This document shows, in pieces, positions 47,301 to 57,804 of a stretch of 64,000 bases of DNA (its first letter is position 1; each line of letters starts with the position of its first letter). Made by a program: the position numbers and the translations under genes. Under the pieces are notes generated by a model. That model saw only the letters and a program-made list of their open reading frames with translations, searched no databases and had not been told where the DNA came from. This DNA is from Saitoella complicata NRRL Y-17804. Lineage: Eukaryota > Ascomycota > Saitoellomycetes > Saitoellales > Saitoellaceae. The stretch is from positions 248,001-312,000 of the forward strand of contig NW_017567005.1 of assembly GCF_001661265.1 (NCBI RefSeq), read 5' to 3'.

Positions 47301-50300
47301 GGGGCTGGAATACATTACGGACCCTGAGTGTCGTGATGACATCGCAAAACTGAATTTGGCAGCTGCCCAGAAAGCCCTGAGGACAACTGCATACGCCCCA
47401 GCCTTGATGTATCTTCGGGTTACCGAGCAGCTTCTCCCCGTGGACATGTGGGAGACAAGCTACCAAATGGCGTTTGATTTCCACTCAGCTATTATCACTG
47501 CTTTGTTCAGCATGACCGAGTATGATGACGCGCTTCGGTATATTGAGACTTTGCGGGAACATATCAAGTCGGACTTGGAAGTGCTGCAAGTTGCTATCCT
47601 CCATTCACGCGTTCTGGCAGCGCGTGGAAAGTACACAGAAGCTGTCAAGAACATCTCCTACCTTTCATTAGTTGGCATGAAGTTCCCCACCGACGAGTCA
47701 ACTTCCGAGGAACGTCGAAAGCTCATGCAATCACTTGTCGACGAATGTACGATAACGCCGGTGGAGATCGCAACCCTTGCGAATAGACCATATCTTGAGG
47801 ACGAACTCGTTGCGACTGCATTCGATCTGGCAAACGAGCTGTTTGCGGTGATGGTTATTCTATCTCATGAACTGCTTCAGCACGCTCTGCTCAACGGTAT
47901 CTCCATTGTTATCAAGCGCGGTATGACGAAGAACTGTGCTTTCTTGCTCGCAATTCATGCTGTACGACTTTCATCCATTGACAATGCTTACGGTTGGTCG
48001 CCCGAAGCTGCCGATGCTTGGAACCAGCTGGCCATCGCATTGGTCCCTGCCACGAATGACCCGTTGCTGGCTGCACCGGCTTGGACGGCTATCGCTGTCA
48101 CCACTCCGTGGAGGAACGATATCAGGAAGGCTCGCCCGTACTACGTGAAAGCTTTCGAGGCCGCTATTGCGTCAGCAAGAAAGGACTTCGTCTTCCTGGC
48201 TTTCACGGATATGTCGTTCTATCAAATCCTCGCTGGTGATCCAGTCCCAACGGTATACGATCAAGTGGAAGCGCATGCTGGCCTAATCAAGGGCTTGAAG
48301 CGTGATGATAGTTTCCTCTATTTCAACCCGTTTCAGCAGTTCATGAGGAACCTCCGTGGATCTTATTCACCAGACGTGTTCAAACTGTCTGGTGATGCAT
48401 TCAACGATGACGTCCATGGTCCAGCCATGGTAAGCTCTGGCCTTCTGCTGCCTATGAGTATGTACTATCTGCAGAAGATCATCCTGGCCATGGTCTTCGA
48501 CGAGTACAGACTTGCAGCTAAGCTGTACAAAGAAGCCCTGCCTGCGCTGCCCGGTACTGCCGGCATCCTCTTCGAGGCCTACCTTCACTACTGGGGTACG
48601 GTTGCGCATATCGCAGCTGCAATCGAGGGTGAGGCATACGATGCTGAGATGGTTCAGCGAAACCTTGATCGCATGCAGGCGTGGGCTACCCATTCGCCTA
48701 ACAACTTTGACGGTCTTGTCATCCATCTTCAGGCTGAGCAATGGTTCATCGCTAAGGATTACCGTGAGTCGATCAGGTTGTTTGATCTGGCCATCAAGCA
48801 CGCAGATCAGAATTCTCAACCTCATCATGTCGCTTTCTTCAACCTGAGAGCTTCTATGATGCTCGAAGTTGCGAAAGGTCGCAAGATGGCAGGAGGGTAT
48901 GTCATGGAAGCGTTCGACTACTTTGGCAGATGGGGCTGTGAGGCGAAACTCGAGCAGCTTGCTTCCCAATGGCCTCAATATATCGCTGTATCTCTGCCGG
49001 AATCGCAAACTAAGATCGGCGCATCCAAATCGCCGTCTAACGCCAAGGAGAACGTCTCCACTCCCACTGATCCAGCTTCTCTGCATTTACCGAAGTCGGT
49101 AGTGGAATCGAATTCGTTTCAGTCGTCTGGAGCATCACTCTCTCACACCAATACTCATACCAACTCCTCTGGCAAGGAAACCACCTCTTCGGGATCAGCA
49201 GCTGAGAAGATCGCCCGGATGACGCTTGCTGATCAGTTAGACTTCCGGTTGGCCTTGCAAGGTTCGCTGGCTATCAGTGAGTCTCATGAAGTGTCCGAAG
49301 TTGTGCAGAGGATCGGCACGATCTTGCTGCGTTGCGCAGGTGCTGACTACTGTGCGCTCTTGACGTTTAATGGCGGCAAGCTTTTCGTTGAGGCTACATC
49401 GACTTCACTGGGCACAATTCCGTACACGAAGCGATTTGCTGATAGCAGCCTTGTACCGCTTTCTTTAGTCAATTACGTGACCCGAAAGAAAACGCCTGTT
49501 GTGAACGACCCCAACAGTGTTGGAACATCTGGCATTGACAAGTATCTTCGCACGAATAGACCACATAGTGTCTTGGTCTTGCCCTTGATGAGCCAGTCGA
49601 AGCTTATTGGTATCGTATTTTTGCAGAATACCCATGTGCCCAACGCATTCAACAAAGAACGTCTGGACTTGCTTTCGCTGTTGGCTACCCAGGCTGCAGT
49701 TTCTTTGGATAGGAGTCACGTCTTTGCTCAGCTGGAGAGCCTAGTACGTGAGCGTACAGCTGAATTGCAAGAGGCAAAGGAGGTTGCCGAGGCTGCGACA
49801 TCTCTCAAAAGTCAGTTCTTGGCTACGATGTCACACGAGATTCGAACTCCATTCAACGCTGTGATTGGCATGGCCAGTCTCCTCAAAGACAGTGACCTCG
49901 ATGCTCAACAACGTGATTACGTGGAGACGATCTCTTCCGCAGCTACCGATCTGCTTACCATCATCAATGACATCCTTGACCTTTCAAAGATTGAAAGTGG
50001 TAAGCTTGTCTTTGAGTACACTTCTTTCTCTATCAGAAACTGCATCGAGAGTGCAATGGAGTTGGTCCTGGGTACCGTCAAGAGTTTGGATTTTGCTTTC
50101 CTGAGCTCAGTCAAGGACACTGATGACTTGATTATTGGAGATCCGACTCGCATCCGTCAGATCATTCTCAATCTCCTCAGCAATGCATCCAAGTTTACCC
50201 CTGAAGGGCGTGTTGTTGTTAGGATGTCCGGCCAGGAAATTGTGCGCTCCCCTGGTTCGCGGAAGGCTCTGAAGTTCCTGGTAGCTGTCGAAGATACTGG

Positions 50301-51417
50301 CATTGGTATTGCGCCAAACGCCAAGGATAAGTTGTTCAAGTCTTTTTCGCAAATCGACAGTGGTGCGTCTCGCAAGTTCGGCGGAACCGGCCTCGGATTG
50401 AGTATCTCCCGTCAGTTGGCCCGATTAATGGGTGGTGACATCGTCGTGGAGTCTGAAGGAGAAGGCAAGGGAAGTTCCTTCTTCTTCAGTTTCACGGCAG
50501 AATTGAGTGACATCTCGGAAGTGCCTTTTTGGTCGCCAAGTCTTAACCCCGACCTTGTCGGCCGCGAATGCATCATCGAAGATGCATCTGATATCATTCG
50601 GAAAATGCTTTGCCAGCACATGTCAGCATTTGGGTTCAACTGTAGATGTGCAGGCTCACTGGAGGCTGTTGAGAAGTTATTGCAGGAAGACGCAGCAAGC
50701 AACCCTCGCAGAACGGTTGACGTTATTCTCACAAGTAGCTTCTCGGGTACGATCAACAATACTTTTGTTGTCGGCGACACCTTGCGGCGCTACAGATCGG
50801 ATATGCCTATCGTACACCTGCTGTCCAACATCCAGAACTCGTTTGCCGAATCCCTCAGTCAGAAGGATGACGACTTTGCGAGGAATCTCGACAAGGCAGC
50901 CCTAGATGTCCTGCTCAACAAGCACGCAAAGCGTCAAAAGGTCTTTGATGTTATACGCACAGTGATGATTGGTGGAAATACGAAGATGCTGCAGCGCAAT
51001 AACATCGCTAAGTCGAAAATCGAAAACTTGGCCGACGAATACCCCTTGGACATTCTCCTTGCTGAGGACAATCTCATTAACGTGAAGGTTGCCACTCAGA
51101 TCTTGAAGAAGCTGGGATACACGGTTGATGTCGCTTATGATGGAGCCCAGGCAATCAAGGCATGTGCTAACAAAGCATACGATCTCGTTCTCATGGATAT
51201 TCAAATGCCCCAAGTTGATGGTCTGCAAGCAACTCGTCGCATTTGCGAGATCATCAACGAGGAGCATCGACCATTCATTTGCGCAATGACAGCGAATGCC
51301 ATGACTGGAGACAGGGAGAAGTGTCTCGAAGCGGGTTGCTCCGATTACATCAGTAAACCCATCCTCGTACCGGCCTTAGCGGCGGTGATTAAGAAGGTGT
51401 CGGTGAAGAAGCGTTGA
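44326..51417 (+). CDS. Hybrid histidine kinase with N-terminal kinase-like, AAA, GAF and receiver domains (group X-like)
   Basis: A single 2,363-aa frame from ATG 44326; ATG 44587 (MNTIPKCL) is a conservative alternative giving 2,276 aa, since residues 1-87 look like translated leader. Domains: Ser/Thr-kinase-like (about 99-388) with HGN for HRD and DLG for DFG; AAA-type ATPase (about 475-900, Walker A GFSGVGKS at 504, then FFDDIQW); long helical repeats (about 1000-1570); GAF (about 1640-1795); HisKA with [11 protein letters not shown], phospho-His 1837; HATPase with [15 protein letters not shown] and GGTGLGLS; a receiver-like domain without the phospho-Asp (about 2075-2215); and an intact receiver with LMDIQMP, Asp 2291. 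This order matches fungal group X kinases (fission yeast Mak2/Mak3), which sense oxidative stress and signal through Ypd1-type proteins. It is convergent with DUG2. Confidence 0.94.
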   Translation: MHERSSSGNGPSGARVRSQRRLRWRHRETDPLQDPFFHIPYPRLPFLPCLGAGIPVCSPFCSRSPEGSVTLEHLQLRRDNRPGISPEMNTIPKCLIDLSDVKLRNYTALVPLRHHQSVLFAKAHSATRGNRVIYIAFAPKPDYMSTSRLRHEWNVWAHIHRHLSTTDGLLPSGRDLVPNMTWEIGSCGGMIVFDYGDDTEIEALRRRYFPLNPESGLPSTTPVISLDEFLGHAIQCVEILQTLHSAGVRHGNIRPDTWYVTLQGHIILSDLGNASFLDSEQEMIPSLTSHDSVAYTAPESTGRMNRDTDCRADFYSLGASFFELLTGRPLFPGLVDPLDMIHAHIVKAAPSPNICRPIDEIILRCVAKHVDERYQTAAGLLADLRDVKRRIQIAQFPVSTPIIAKPRVAGLDIPTPRDDDRASYFDTSSATPSGAQIPADRNDASHTMVQSDPCWNGFVVGKADHASRFVIADDMYGRQDELSTIIEAFDCVAKTGSLSVITIKGFSGVGKSRLVHEAGRHMLGHGATMVSGKYNQYDNVPFATVVQALSELIRQLLTATDDALLDWRAKIRHALGEEARVVTEVISDIQFIMGIDYATNAPALPELPPLAAEERFKRVLKSLLRVFTTSNDSGRVERGRGPLVIFFDDIQWATTTDLQLIAGLVNDEAHDAMANLLLICAYRDNEVGPNHPVHTVFHQTVRLAAEIELGVLDRASVECIIADTLHCQEDDTHLNELVEIIMERTLGNAFFTVQMLKAIHREGWFTFDFASSQWMWDIEGIQTMQLSSDVVEFMIGEIEKLDEDTREALKVAAFLGDASFRLDTLSIIMNSSVTDVAKALWPAIMFGLVVPKSQGYKRTIAMADASQWNAPGVVESIGPDGITHMTMSTDDAPSMIDSAGFYQPFSSEDDTASTDLTTQPNTGLSARKNAEEEDRRARYRMFHDRVQQAAYGLTPESERPYKHYEIGKLLRDNLQNPQMGISIFDVCNHLRLGLEYITDPECRDDIAKLNLAAAQKALRTTAYAPALMYLRVTEQLLPVDMWETSYQMAFDFHSAIITALFSMTEYDDALRYIETLREHIKSDLEVLQVAILHSRVLAARGKYTEAVKNISYLSLVGMKFPTDESTSEERRKLMQSLVDECTITPVEIATLANRPYLEDELVATAFDLANELFAVMVILSHELLQHALLNGISIVIKRGMTKNCAFLLAIHAVRLSSIDNAYGWSPEAADAWNQLAIALVPATNDPLLAAPAWTAIAVTTPWRNDIRKARPYYVKAFEAAIASARKDFVFLAFTDMSFYQILAGDPVPTVYDQVEAHAGLIKGLKRDDSFLYFNPFQQFMRNLRGSYSPDVFKLSGDAFNDDVHGPAMVSSGLLLPMSMYYLQKIILAMVFDEYRLAAKLYKEALPALPGTAGILFEAYLHYWGTVAHIAAAIEGEAYDAEMVQRNLDRMQAWATHSPNNFDGLVIHLQAEQWFIAKDYRESIRLFDLAIKHADQNSQPHHVAFFNLRASMMLEVAKGRKMAGGYVMEAFDYFGRWGCEAKLEQLASQWPQYIAVSLPESQTKIGASKSPSNAKENVSTPTDPASLHLPKSVVESNSFQSSGASLSHTNTHTNSSGKETTSSGSAAEKIARMTLADQLDFRLALQGSLAISESHEVSEVVQRIGTILLRCAGADYCALLTFNGGKLFVEATSTSLGTIPYTKRFADSSLVPLSLVNYVTRKKTPVVNDPNSVGTSGIDKYLRTNRPHSVLVLPLMSQSKLIGIVFLQNTHVPNAFNKERLDLLSLLATQAAVSLDRSHVFAQLESLVRERTAELQEAKEVAEAATSLKSQFLATMSHEIRTPFNAVIGMASLLKDSDLDAQQRDYVETISSAATDLLTIINDILDLSKIESGKLVFEYTSFSIRNCIESAMELVLGTVKSLDFAFLSSVKDTDDLIIGDPTRIRQIILNLLSNASKFTPEGRVVVRMSGQEIVRSPGSRKALKFLVAVEDTGIGIAPNAKDKLFKSFSQIDSGASRKFGGTGLGLSISRQLARLMGGDIVVESEGEGKGSSFFFSFTAELSDISEVPFWSPSLNPDLVGRECIIEDASDIIRKMLCQHMSAFGFNCRCAGSLEAVEKLLQEDAASNPRRTVDVILTSSFSGTINNTFVVGDTLRRYRSDMPIVHLLSNIQNSFAESLSQKDDDFARNLDKAALDVLLNKHAKRQKVFDVIRTVMIGGNTKMLQRNNIAKSKIENLADEYPLDILLAEDNLINVKVATQILKKLGYTVDVAYDGAQAIKACANKAYDLVLMDIQMPQVDGLQATRRICEIINEEHRPFICAMTANAMTGDREKCLEAGCSDYISKPILVPALAAVIKKVSVKKR

Positions 51418-51581
51418 TTTAGATTGCATTAGATTAATTTAGCATGTGGGAGTTTATTTGGTATATCTTTATTTATAAGCTAGGCGTTTTGGTTTCTATT
51501 ATATTCACTGGATAAGAAAGGGATACATGGCATGCCGCATATGCATGGCAAGAAGAGATGGTAACATTTTATCCTAATGCA

Positions 51582-54224
51582 CTATGCCAAGTTCTGAAAC
51601 GTCCGTTTTAAGATCCTCTTGCCCTTGATCAGGTTCACCAAACGTATCCGCTCATCGTTAAGATGTGCACTATCACTACGCTGACCGCAAGGGAAGTGCG
51701 TTGCTGCTGCTCCAAACTCCCTCTCCAACCATCTCACGACTGGAATAGATCCTCCCTCACGGATATACAATGGATGCTCATCCACCATATTCCATTCTTC
51801 CCGGATTGCGCCTTCAAGTACCTTATATGCCGTATTGTCAGTGTCTCCAAGCCACCAATCCGCTTGATGATCGATAGTGACATTCAACACGTTCTTGGAT
51901 CCCATCTCCGCAAACTTTGCTCTCAAATAAGCCTCGAAGTCGGCCGTAATCTCCTCCAATGATTGATCGGGCACAATACGTATCGAGACGGCGGCAGATG
52001 CAGATTTGGGAATGACCGTCTCGTTACCTGGACCGGAGACGTTCACATGATGGATCGTCAAAGAAGGGAATCGCCATCTTGCCATGAGTGCATCCATGTC
52101 TAGAAGGTCGTGGTGTGACGAATCAGGCTTCAGCTTGTCGATGATAGCCTCATAGAACTTCTCCTCGGAGGATGTTACCGGCCTAACAGCGTCGTAAAAG
52201 CGCGGCAGGCAAATCTTGCCCGCATCATCGGTAAGCTTTGACGAGAGATTGATGAGATCAATGAGTGGCTCACGAACAGCACCACCCTCAACACCAGAGT
52301 GCGCATCGGGACGATGACCAGATACTTTCACGGTTGCATGAATAACTCCACGAAGACCATACGTCAAACAAGGAACGCTATCGTCAAGCCAGTAGGAATT
52401 ACTGAGGATGATCAGGTCAACGTCGCCAATGACGTCCTTCTTTGACCTGATCGCCTCCGCGAAGCCTTTCGAGCCAGACTCTTCTTCTCCCTCAATAACA
52501 AAGGTCACGTCGACTGAGAGGTTCTTCTCGGCCATGAGCTCGCTAGCAGCGAAGATCGCGGCCAGTACCGGTCCCTTGTTATCGGACACACCACGTCCAT
52601 AGAGATATCCATCTTGTCCAGTGAGTTCATATGGATCACTGTGCCAATTGCTGCTGTCCTTTCCATTCTCGCAAGCACCAATGACATCGTAATGTCCATA
52701 GAAAAGAACATTCTTCCTCTTCTCCTCAGTCACAGGTGTCGAGTTCGCCTTGAACCGTCCCAAAACGACAGGGTTACCCGAACACGGTATCAACGTCGCT
52801 TCCGCACCCAATCTCCGCAAAAGATTCTTCAAGAATGTCGCTCCACGACGACATTCCTCCACATGCCCCGAACTTCCTGAAATCGTTCTTAAGCTTACCA
52901 ACTTCGCTAATGCTTTGAACAACACCGCATCATCTTCTTCGCCCTCACCCTGCTCACCAGAACCATCAATAAAGTCCTCCTCAGTTTCCCGAACATCCCA
53001 AATCTTGAGCCACTCATCATTACCACCAGTTACGAGCAAGTCTCTGGCTGACTGTTGATTTCCGCCTTTCACGACAGCTGCGGCGAGTACGAGTCCTTCG
53101 CTCCCATCCTCTTTCCGGTGAGCTTCCCAACCCTCACTCGGGCCCTCTCGTCCCCATCTCTGGACACGTCCGTCCGCTCCTGCTGTGTAAACAGCCGTAT
53201 TGTCCAGAACCGTGGTGCAAAGGACATCAGTACCGCTATGTGCGCTTCGGATATGTCGGAGGAGCTGCGCGGTATCGAGATCCCAAATACGGATATCACC
53301 GTTCGACATACCAGCATAAAGAATCGTGTCCTGCAACGACAAGCTCAGAACTCCCCCCACATCATCACGTTCAGCGCTCAAAGTTTTGAACGGTGCAGGT
53401 TCCGGGTGTAGTCTGTCCAATCTCCACAACTTAATCTCCCCATCACCACCACCCGAGAAAAGCGTCGCAGCTCCCCCCGATCGTCCAGGCCCAAGGATAA
53501 ATGAATAGATATATCCATAATGCGCATACTGAATGATCTGATCTGGAGGAATTTGATGATGCGGCGTAGCTGCCGTACTCGGACTCGGCTCACTCGGCCG
53601 CCTCGACAACACCCCACCCGGACCCCTCGAATCAAAGAACTTGTGCGTTCCCCTCCTCGCGTGTTTGTTAGTCGCCAAATCACTCTCATCAGCAATCGGT
53701 ATCGGCGTCTCCGTCCGCGGCGAATACACCGAATCCAGATCAAACCACTGAATACTCGTGTTCTGCGCCCCAAGATAGATATGTCCGGTCTCCGGTGCGT
53801 AAACAACCGAGAACATATCCCCAACATCGTATGAAGACCAAATGATACAAACGCGCCTGAGCGTCCGCACATCCCAGACGTGTACCATGGAATCTCCGGC
53901 AGAGGAGATGAGCCAGCGTCCACAATGACTTAGGTGAAGACAAAGCACCGATCCTTCGTGACCCGTGAGGACAGCAACGGATTCGAAGGTGTGGGAGTCC
54001 CAGACGTGAATAGTGTGGTTTTGCGTTCCGGCGAAGATGTGCTTCTCGGAAACAGCGAGGGAGAGAACGGAGCCTGGATGATGCAGTTTGTGTAGGAGTT
54101 GGGGTGTTGTGGGTGATCTCTTTGTTGGGGAGGCTTCACTTGGGGTCGCTGCTCGGGTTAGTGAGTCGATCATGATTGGTGATAGGTTCAATGGCCTCGA
54201 CGGAGGCGCTGAACACATTGACAT
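51582..54224 (-). CDS. DUG2: Dug2, WD40/M20 peptidase subunit of glutathione degradation
   Basis: One 880-aa exon from ATG 54224 (a downstream ATG begins MIDSLTRAATPS); yeast Dug2 is 878 aa. The N-terminal ~420 residues are WD40 repeats (HIFAGTQNHTIHVWD, CGRWLISSAGDSMVHVWD, ILYAGMSNGDIRIWD, LLVTGGNDEWLKIWD). The C-terminal ~450 residues are an M20 metallopeptidase with di-zinc ligands: FYGHYDV, GRGVSDNKGP, EGEEESG, YWLDDS and QRSDSAHLNDE. Dug2 pairs with the glutaminase-like Dug3 and the dipeptidase Dug1 to break down cytosolic glutathione. All metal ligands appear present. The gene points toward the hybrid histidine kinase, 164 bp away. Confidence 0.95.
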   Translation of the reverse strand: MSMCSAPPSRPLNLSPIMIDSLTRAATPSEASPTKRSPTTPQLLHKLHHPGSVLSLAVSEKHIFAGTQNHTIHVWDSHTFESVAVLTGHEGSVLCLHLSHCGRWLISSAGDSMVHVWDVRTLRRVCIIWSSYDVGDMFSVVYAPETGHIYLGAQNTSIQWFDLDSVYSPRTETPIPIADESDLATNKHARRGTHKFFDSRGPGGVLSRRPSEPSPSTAATPHHQIPPDQIIQYAHYGYIYSFILGPGRSGGAATLFSGGGDGEIKLWRLDRLHPEPAPFKTLSAERDDVGGVLSLSLQDTILYAGMSNGDIRIWDLDTAQLLRHIRSAHSGTDVLCTTVLDNTAVYTAGADGRVQRWGREGPSEGWEAHRKEDGSEGLVLAAAVVKGGNQQSARDLLVTGGNDEWLKIWDVRETEEDFIDGSGEQGEGEEDDAVLFKALAKLVSLRTISGSSGHVEECRRGATFLKNLLRRLGAEATLIPCSGNPVVLGRFKANSTPVTEEKRKNVLFYGHYDVIGACENGKDSSNWHSDPYELTGQDGYLYGRGVSDNKGPVLAAIFAASELMAEKNLSVDVTFVIEGEEESGSKGFAEAIRSKKDVIGDVDLIILSNSYWLDDSVPCLTYGLRGVIHATVKVSGHRPDAHSGVEGGAVREPLIDLINLSSKLTDDAGKICLPRFYDAVRPVTSSEEKFYEAIIDKLKPDSSHHDLLDMDALMARWRFPSLTIHHVNVSGPGNETVIPKSASAAVSIRIVPDQSLEEITADFEAYLRAKFAEMGSKNVLNVTIDHQADWWLGDTDNTAYKVLEGAIREEWNMVDEHPLYIREGGSIPVVRWLEREFGAAATHFPCGQRSDSAHLNDERIRLVNLIKGKRILKRTFQNLA

Positions 54225-54687
54225 CGTATGCAAGCTGTCACTTCAATAGCCGACGTCGACGTACTGAATGCAGAATATGGAAAATCTAACACAAGGATCA
54301 GCAACCTGTACGTATTCTCCCCATACCAACAAACCTACCCTTAGATAACACGGCCCGCCTAGCTATAGAGCTTCTTGTCGAACGGCGTTTTGTTCCCGGC
54401 GGTGCTCCTGTCGTACGTCCTAGCCTCACCCTGCCACATGCACTCCAAGATTAAGCTTGCATATAATATGAAAAACCCCGGAAATATGGATGGCGGAAGT
54501 CAAAATGAAGATGTCGTATTTTCGGTTGTTTGCCGGTGAGGGTTTTCAACTTGACGTTACTGGCAATCCATGCTGAGATGAAGACAGAGGTGGATGATCC
54601 GTGGGAAGGATCGGAAGTATTGTTGATACGATAGAGATTAAAACGCTGAATGCAGAGTCTATCTTTTGATCCCAGAGACAATGCCAT
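54225..54687. other. Intergenic, DUG2 promoter and SCO1 3' UTR
   Basis: 463 bp. A 78-residue minus-strand frame at 54451-54687 follows directly on the SCO1 stop and has no family likeness. Nothing else is seen. Confidence 0.4.
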
Positions 54688-55668
54688 CTAATCCCTAAAC
54701 CTCTTCCTCCCTAACCTATCCCACTCCCCAACATACTCCCTAATCTTGCCCGCCATCTCATCAACACTATAATGCTTCCCGAACGCATCAACAAACTGAC
54801 CCTCTGGATCCATCAAATAAAAGAAAATACTGTGATCCACAAGGTAATCTTCGCCTTCTTTGATTACGGGAGGGGTGGAGAAGTAGACGCGGTAGGCTTT
54901 GCACATTTCTTTGATTTTGTCGTAGGTGCCAGTTAGGCCGATGATTGAGGGGTGGAATTCGGGGAGGTAGGCGGAGAGGGCGGCGGGGGTGTCGCGGGCT
55001 GGGTCGCAGGTCACGAAGAGGGGTGTTACCACTGCGGCAAAGTTAGTCTTCCATTACGCAGGGTGTGAGGCGTGCTCTGGAGGGTGAGGGACATACCTGG
55101 ATGAGGATTCGCGGGATCATACTTCCCGTGCAACTTCTCCAAAACCTCACTCAACTTATCCAACTCCTCCGGACAGATATCCGGACATCTCGTGAACCCA
55201 AAGTACACCAACATATACTTCCCCTTGAAATCCTCACTCGTCACCGCCTTTCCCGTATGATCCACCAACTCAAACGGACCACCAACCTTCGGACGCCCGA
55301 TAGCGCGGTTGGCGGCTTCGTGTTTGGCGAGTTCGGCAAGGCGTTTCTCGCGGCGGAAGTAGAGGGTGAGACCGATGCCGGTGAGGACGAAGAGGGCCGC
55401 GGTTTTCCAGGTGAAGACGCCGACAGCTTGGCGGTTGCGAATGTCGGTGTTGGATTCCGCACCGGAGGCAGCCCTGGAGCGGATGGGGGAGGAGGTGAAG
55501 GTACGGGTGGATGGGCGGATCAGAGAGGGAGTGTAAGTCCTGGCCATGGCCATGGAGGGACAACGAGCCAAGACGGGAGAGCGAAGTGCTCGGAGGACTG
55601 CAAGTCGTATGAGAATCAATCAAGCCTGATAACGAAAACAGTGACATACCTGACGACGGTCTACTCAT
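54688..55668 (-). CDS. SCO1: Sco1/Sco2 mitochondrial copper chaperone
   Basis: Three exons: 55668-55650 (19 nt), 55597-55097 and 55031-54688, with introns of 52 and 65 nt, both phase 1; the joined 287-aa frame is uninterrupted (yeast Sco1 295). The tiny first exon adds MSRPSS, completing an Arg/Ser-rich mitochondrial presequence. A membrane span follows (TAALFVLTGIGLTLYF, about residues 72-90), then the thioredoxin-fold domain with the copper-binding CPDIC pair (FGFTRCPDICPEELDKL) and the distal histidine in YLVDHSIFFYLMDPEG. Sco1 delivers copper to the CuA site of cytochrome oxidase subunit 2 in the intermembrane space. It is head to head with an MFS gene over 153 bp. Confidence 0.95.
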
Positions 55669-55821
55669 CGTTGCGGAGACTTTTCGATATTTCCTTATTC
55701 CTCGAGCCTTCGTAATCACGTAAACAAGAAGCACTGGCCACCTTCGCCACGCCCGGCCAGGCGCGCGGGGGATAAGCAGTTGAGCGCAAGTCCTCACAAA
55801 TCTTCGCATGCTCAGAGAAGT
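55669..55821. promoter_or_regulatory. Divergent intergenic region, SCO1 / MFS carrier
   Basis: 153 bp between divergent starts; a compact shared promoter. A GC-rich GGCGCGCGGG segment sits at about 55760-55769. No known factor site is certain. Confidence 0.4.
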
Positions 55822-57322
55822 ATGAATAATGGGGAGAATGTCCCGGTGGAAGTAGAAGGGATAAGTCCTCAGCTATCGCCGGTGACCTCACTACGGTCTG
55901 ATGTCTCGAAGCAAGATACCCTCGTTTCGACATCGTCTGGGCCGGGATCAGACGCCGAAAGCACACCCTTCATCGCCCATGACAACTCCTCCATCCCACA
56001 TCCTCAACCCCCTTCTCGACGGCGGCACTACGGCCTCCTATCCCTAATCTTCCTCAACCTTTCCTGCTCCCTAGTCTTCATCGCCCTCCCTCCCGTCGCA
56101 TCCTCCGCAAAAACCTACTTCTCACTCCCCTCCGCAACCGTGATCAACTGGCAATCAACACTAGGGATGTTTGCATACGTCCCTGCCTCAATACTCTCCG
56201 CACACTCCGTCCGCCGCTTTGGGGTGCGGAATGCGATGTGTGTGGGGGCTGTGATGATGGCTGTTGGGGTGTGGTTACGGTATGCTGGTGCGAGGAGCGT
56301 GGAGATTGGGGTGGTGATATTGGGACAGGTTTTTGTCGGTTTTGCCCAGGCATTCTTTCTCAACGTCCCCGCATATTACAGGTTCCTCTTCGCCATTCCC
56401 CGTCCCTCCTCTTCCTCCTTAACTCAGCGGTGAAAATAGTAATATGTGGTACGGCCCCCACGCCCGCATAACAACCATAGCCCTAATGTCCCTCTCCAAC
56501 CCCCTCGGCCAAGCTCTCGGATCCCTCATCGCGCCATTCGTCGCCTCCTCTCCCTCCCAAATCCCGTTCTGGCTGTTAATATGCGCCCTGATCGCGAGTG
56601 TGTCGACCATCTCCGCACTCCTCATCCCTGGGGACCACGCTCATTCCTCCCCCTCCCACACCGCTCCCACCACCCTCAAGTCAAGCATCCGTCAGTTAGG
56701 AAGAAACAGGAGGTTTTTGTGTCTCCTCGTCCAGTTTTCGGTTTACGTAGGCTTCTTCAACGCCTTCACCTTCCTCCTCGAACAACTCCTCACCCCCTCC
56801 GGCCTCTCCCCCGACGCCGCCGGTATCGCCGGCGCAATTACCATCCTCTCTGGCCTCGTCGCTTCCGCCCTGTTTTCTCCCTTCATGGATCGTCGCACCC
56901 CCGCGCAACAGGTGCGGGCGACACAAGTACTTACAGCGATAGTGGCGGGGAGTTATGTCGCTTTCATCGCGCTTTTGGCGACAACGGGGACGCGAACGCC
57001 AGTGGCGGAGGTGTACGTTATCTGTGCCATGTTGGGAGCGGCGTCGTTTATTTTGCTCCCACTCTCGCTCGAAAAGGCCGTTTCACTCACTCATCCCACC
57101 GGCGTCGGTGTCGAAATAAGCACGACAGCGATGTGGATCGGGGGTGAACTCCTGGGTGGTATCTTCATTGTGATCATGGATGCGTTCAGGAGTGAGGGAG
57201 ATGTGGGGGATGGGGGAGGTGGGGTCTTTGGTAAGGGAGGGATGGGGTGGGGGGTTGTGTTCATGGGGGTAGTGAGTGGGGCGGCGGTGCCGTTTGCTTG
57301 GATGTTAGGGGGTGAGGGGTGA
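55822..57322 (+). CDS. MFS transporter, SLC49 (FLVCR/DIRC2)-like
   Basis: Two exons: 55822-56381 and 56440-57322, with a 58-nt intron (donor GTTCCT, branch CTTAACT, acceptor AATAG, phase 2); product 480 aa. A hydrophilic, Ser/Pro-rich cytosolic N-terminus (~70 residues) precedes about 12 membrane spans. SLC49-like features are RRRHYGLLSLIFLNLSCS, TVINWQSTLGMFAYVPAS, VGVWLRYAGAR, GQVFVGFAQAFFLNVPAYYS, then MWYGPHARITTIALMSLSNP and LGQALGSLIAPF. Relatives in animals carry choline, haem or pyridoxine; the fungal substrate is unknown. The ATG 55822 is the only one ahead of the family region in this frame. Confidence 0.86.
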
Positions 57323-57804
57323 GTGGAGATATTGCATGGAAGGACATCCTTGGAAGACAAACACTGCATCCAGGAAATGTAGGAGATCCCACAGCCTCAT
57401 GACAATCCGTGATGAACGAACGACATTGGCACGACGCCCCAACTCTCCCTTGTAACAATCTAAGTAATATAGTATTTATTCTCAGGGAAGTATCCTATCA
57501 TAATGCTAACCTAGGCTTAATCATACCTATCTCATGCTCTCTCCCCTCAAATCAAAAGTCAAACCACAACGCTCTCAATCAATGATCAACGAAAATAAAG
57601 AAGTAATTATGTCCCTGGTATCCAAATCCCAAATGCAGGCAAAAGGATCGCACAGCGATAAGAAAATGAAACGCAATCCCAAATGAAGTTCCCATGATAA
57701 TGTCCCCTTAACCGATACTTGCCAAATTTGAATAATTCACCACGCTCTCTTTCTCTCTCGTTCTGCGTCTTCATTCTTGACGCTCATGCTCAGCTGCAGA
57801 CCAA
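57323..57804. other. Convergent 3' intergenic, MFS / DBF4
   Basis: 482 bp, AT-richer than its neighbours, consistent with two 3' UTRs. No gene or repeat seen. Confidence 0.45.
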
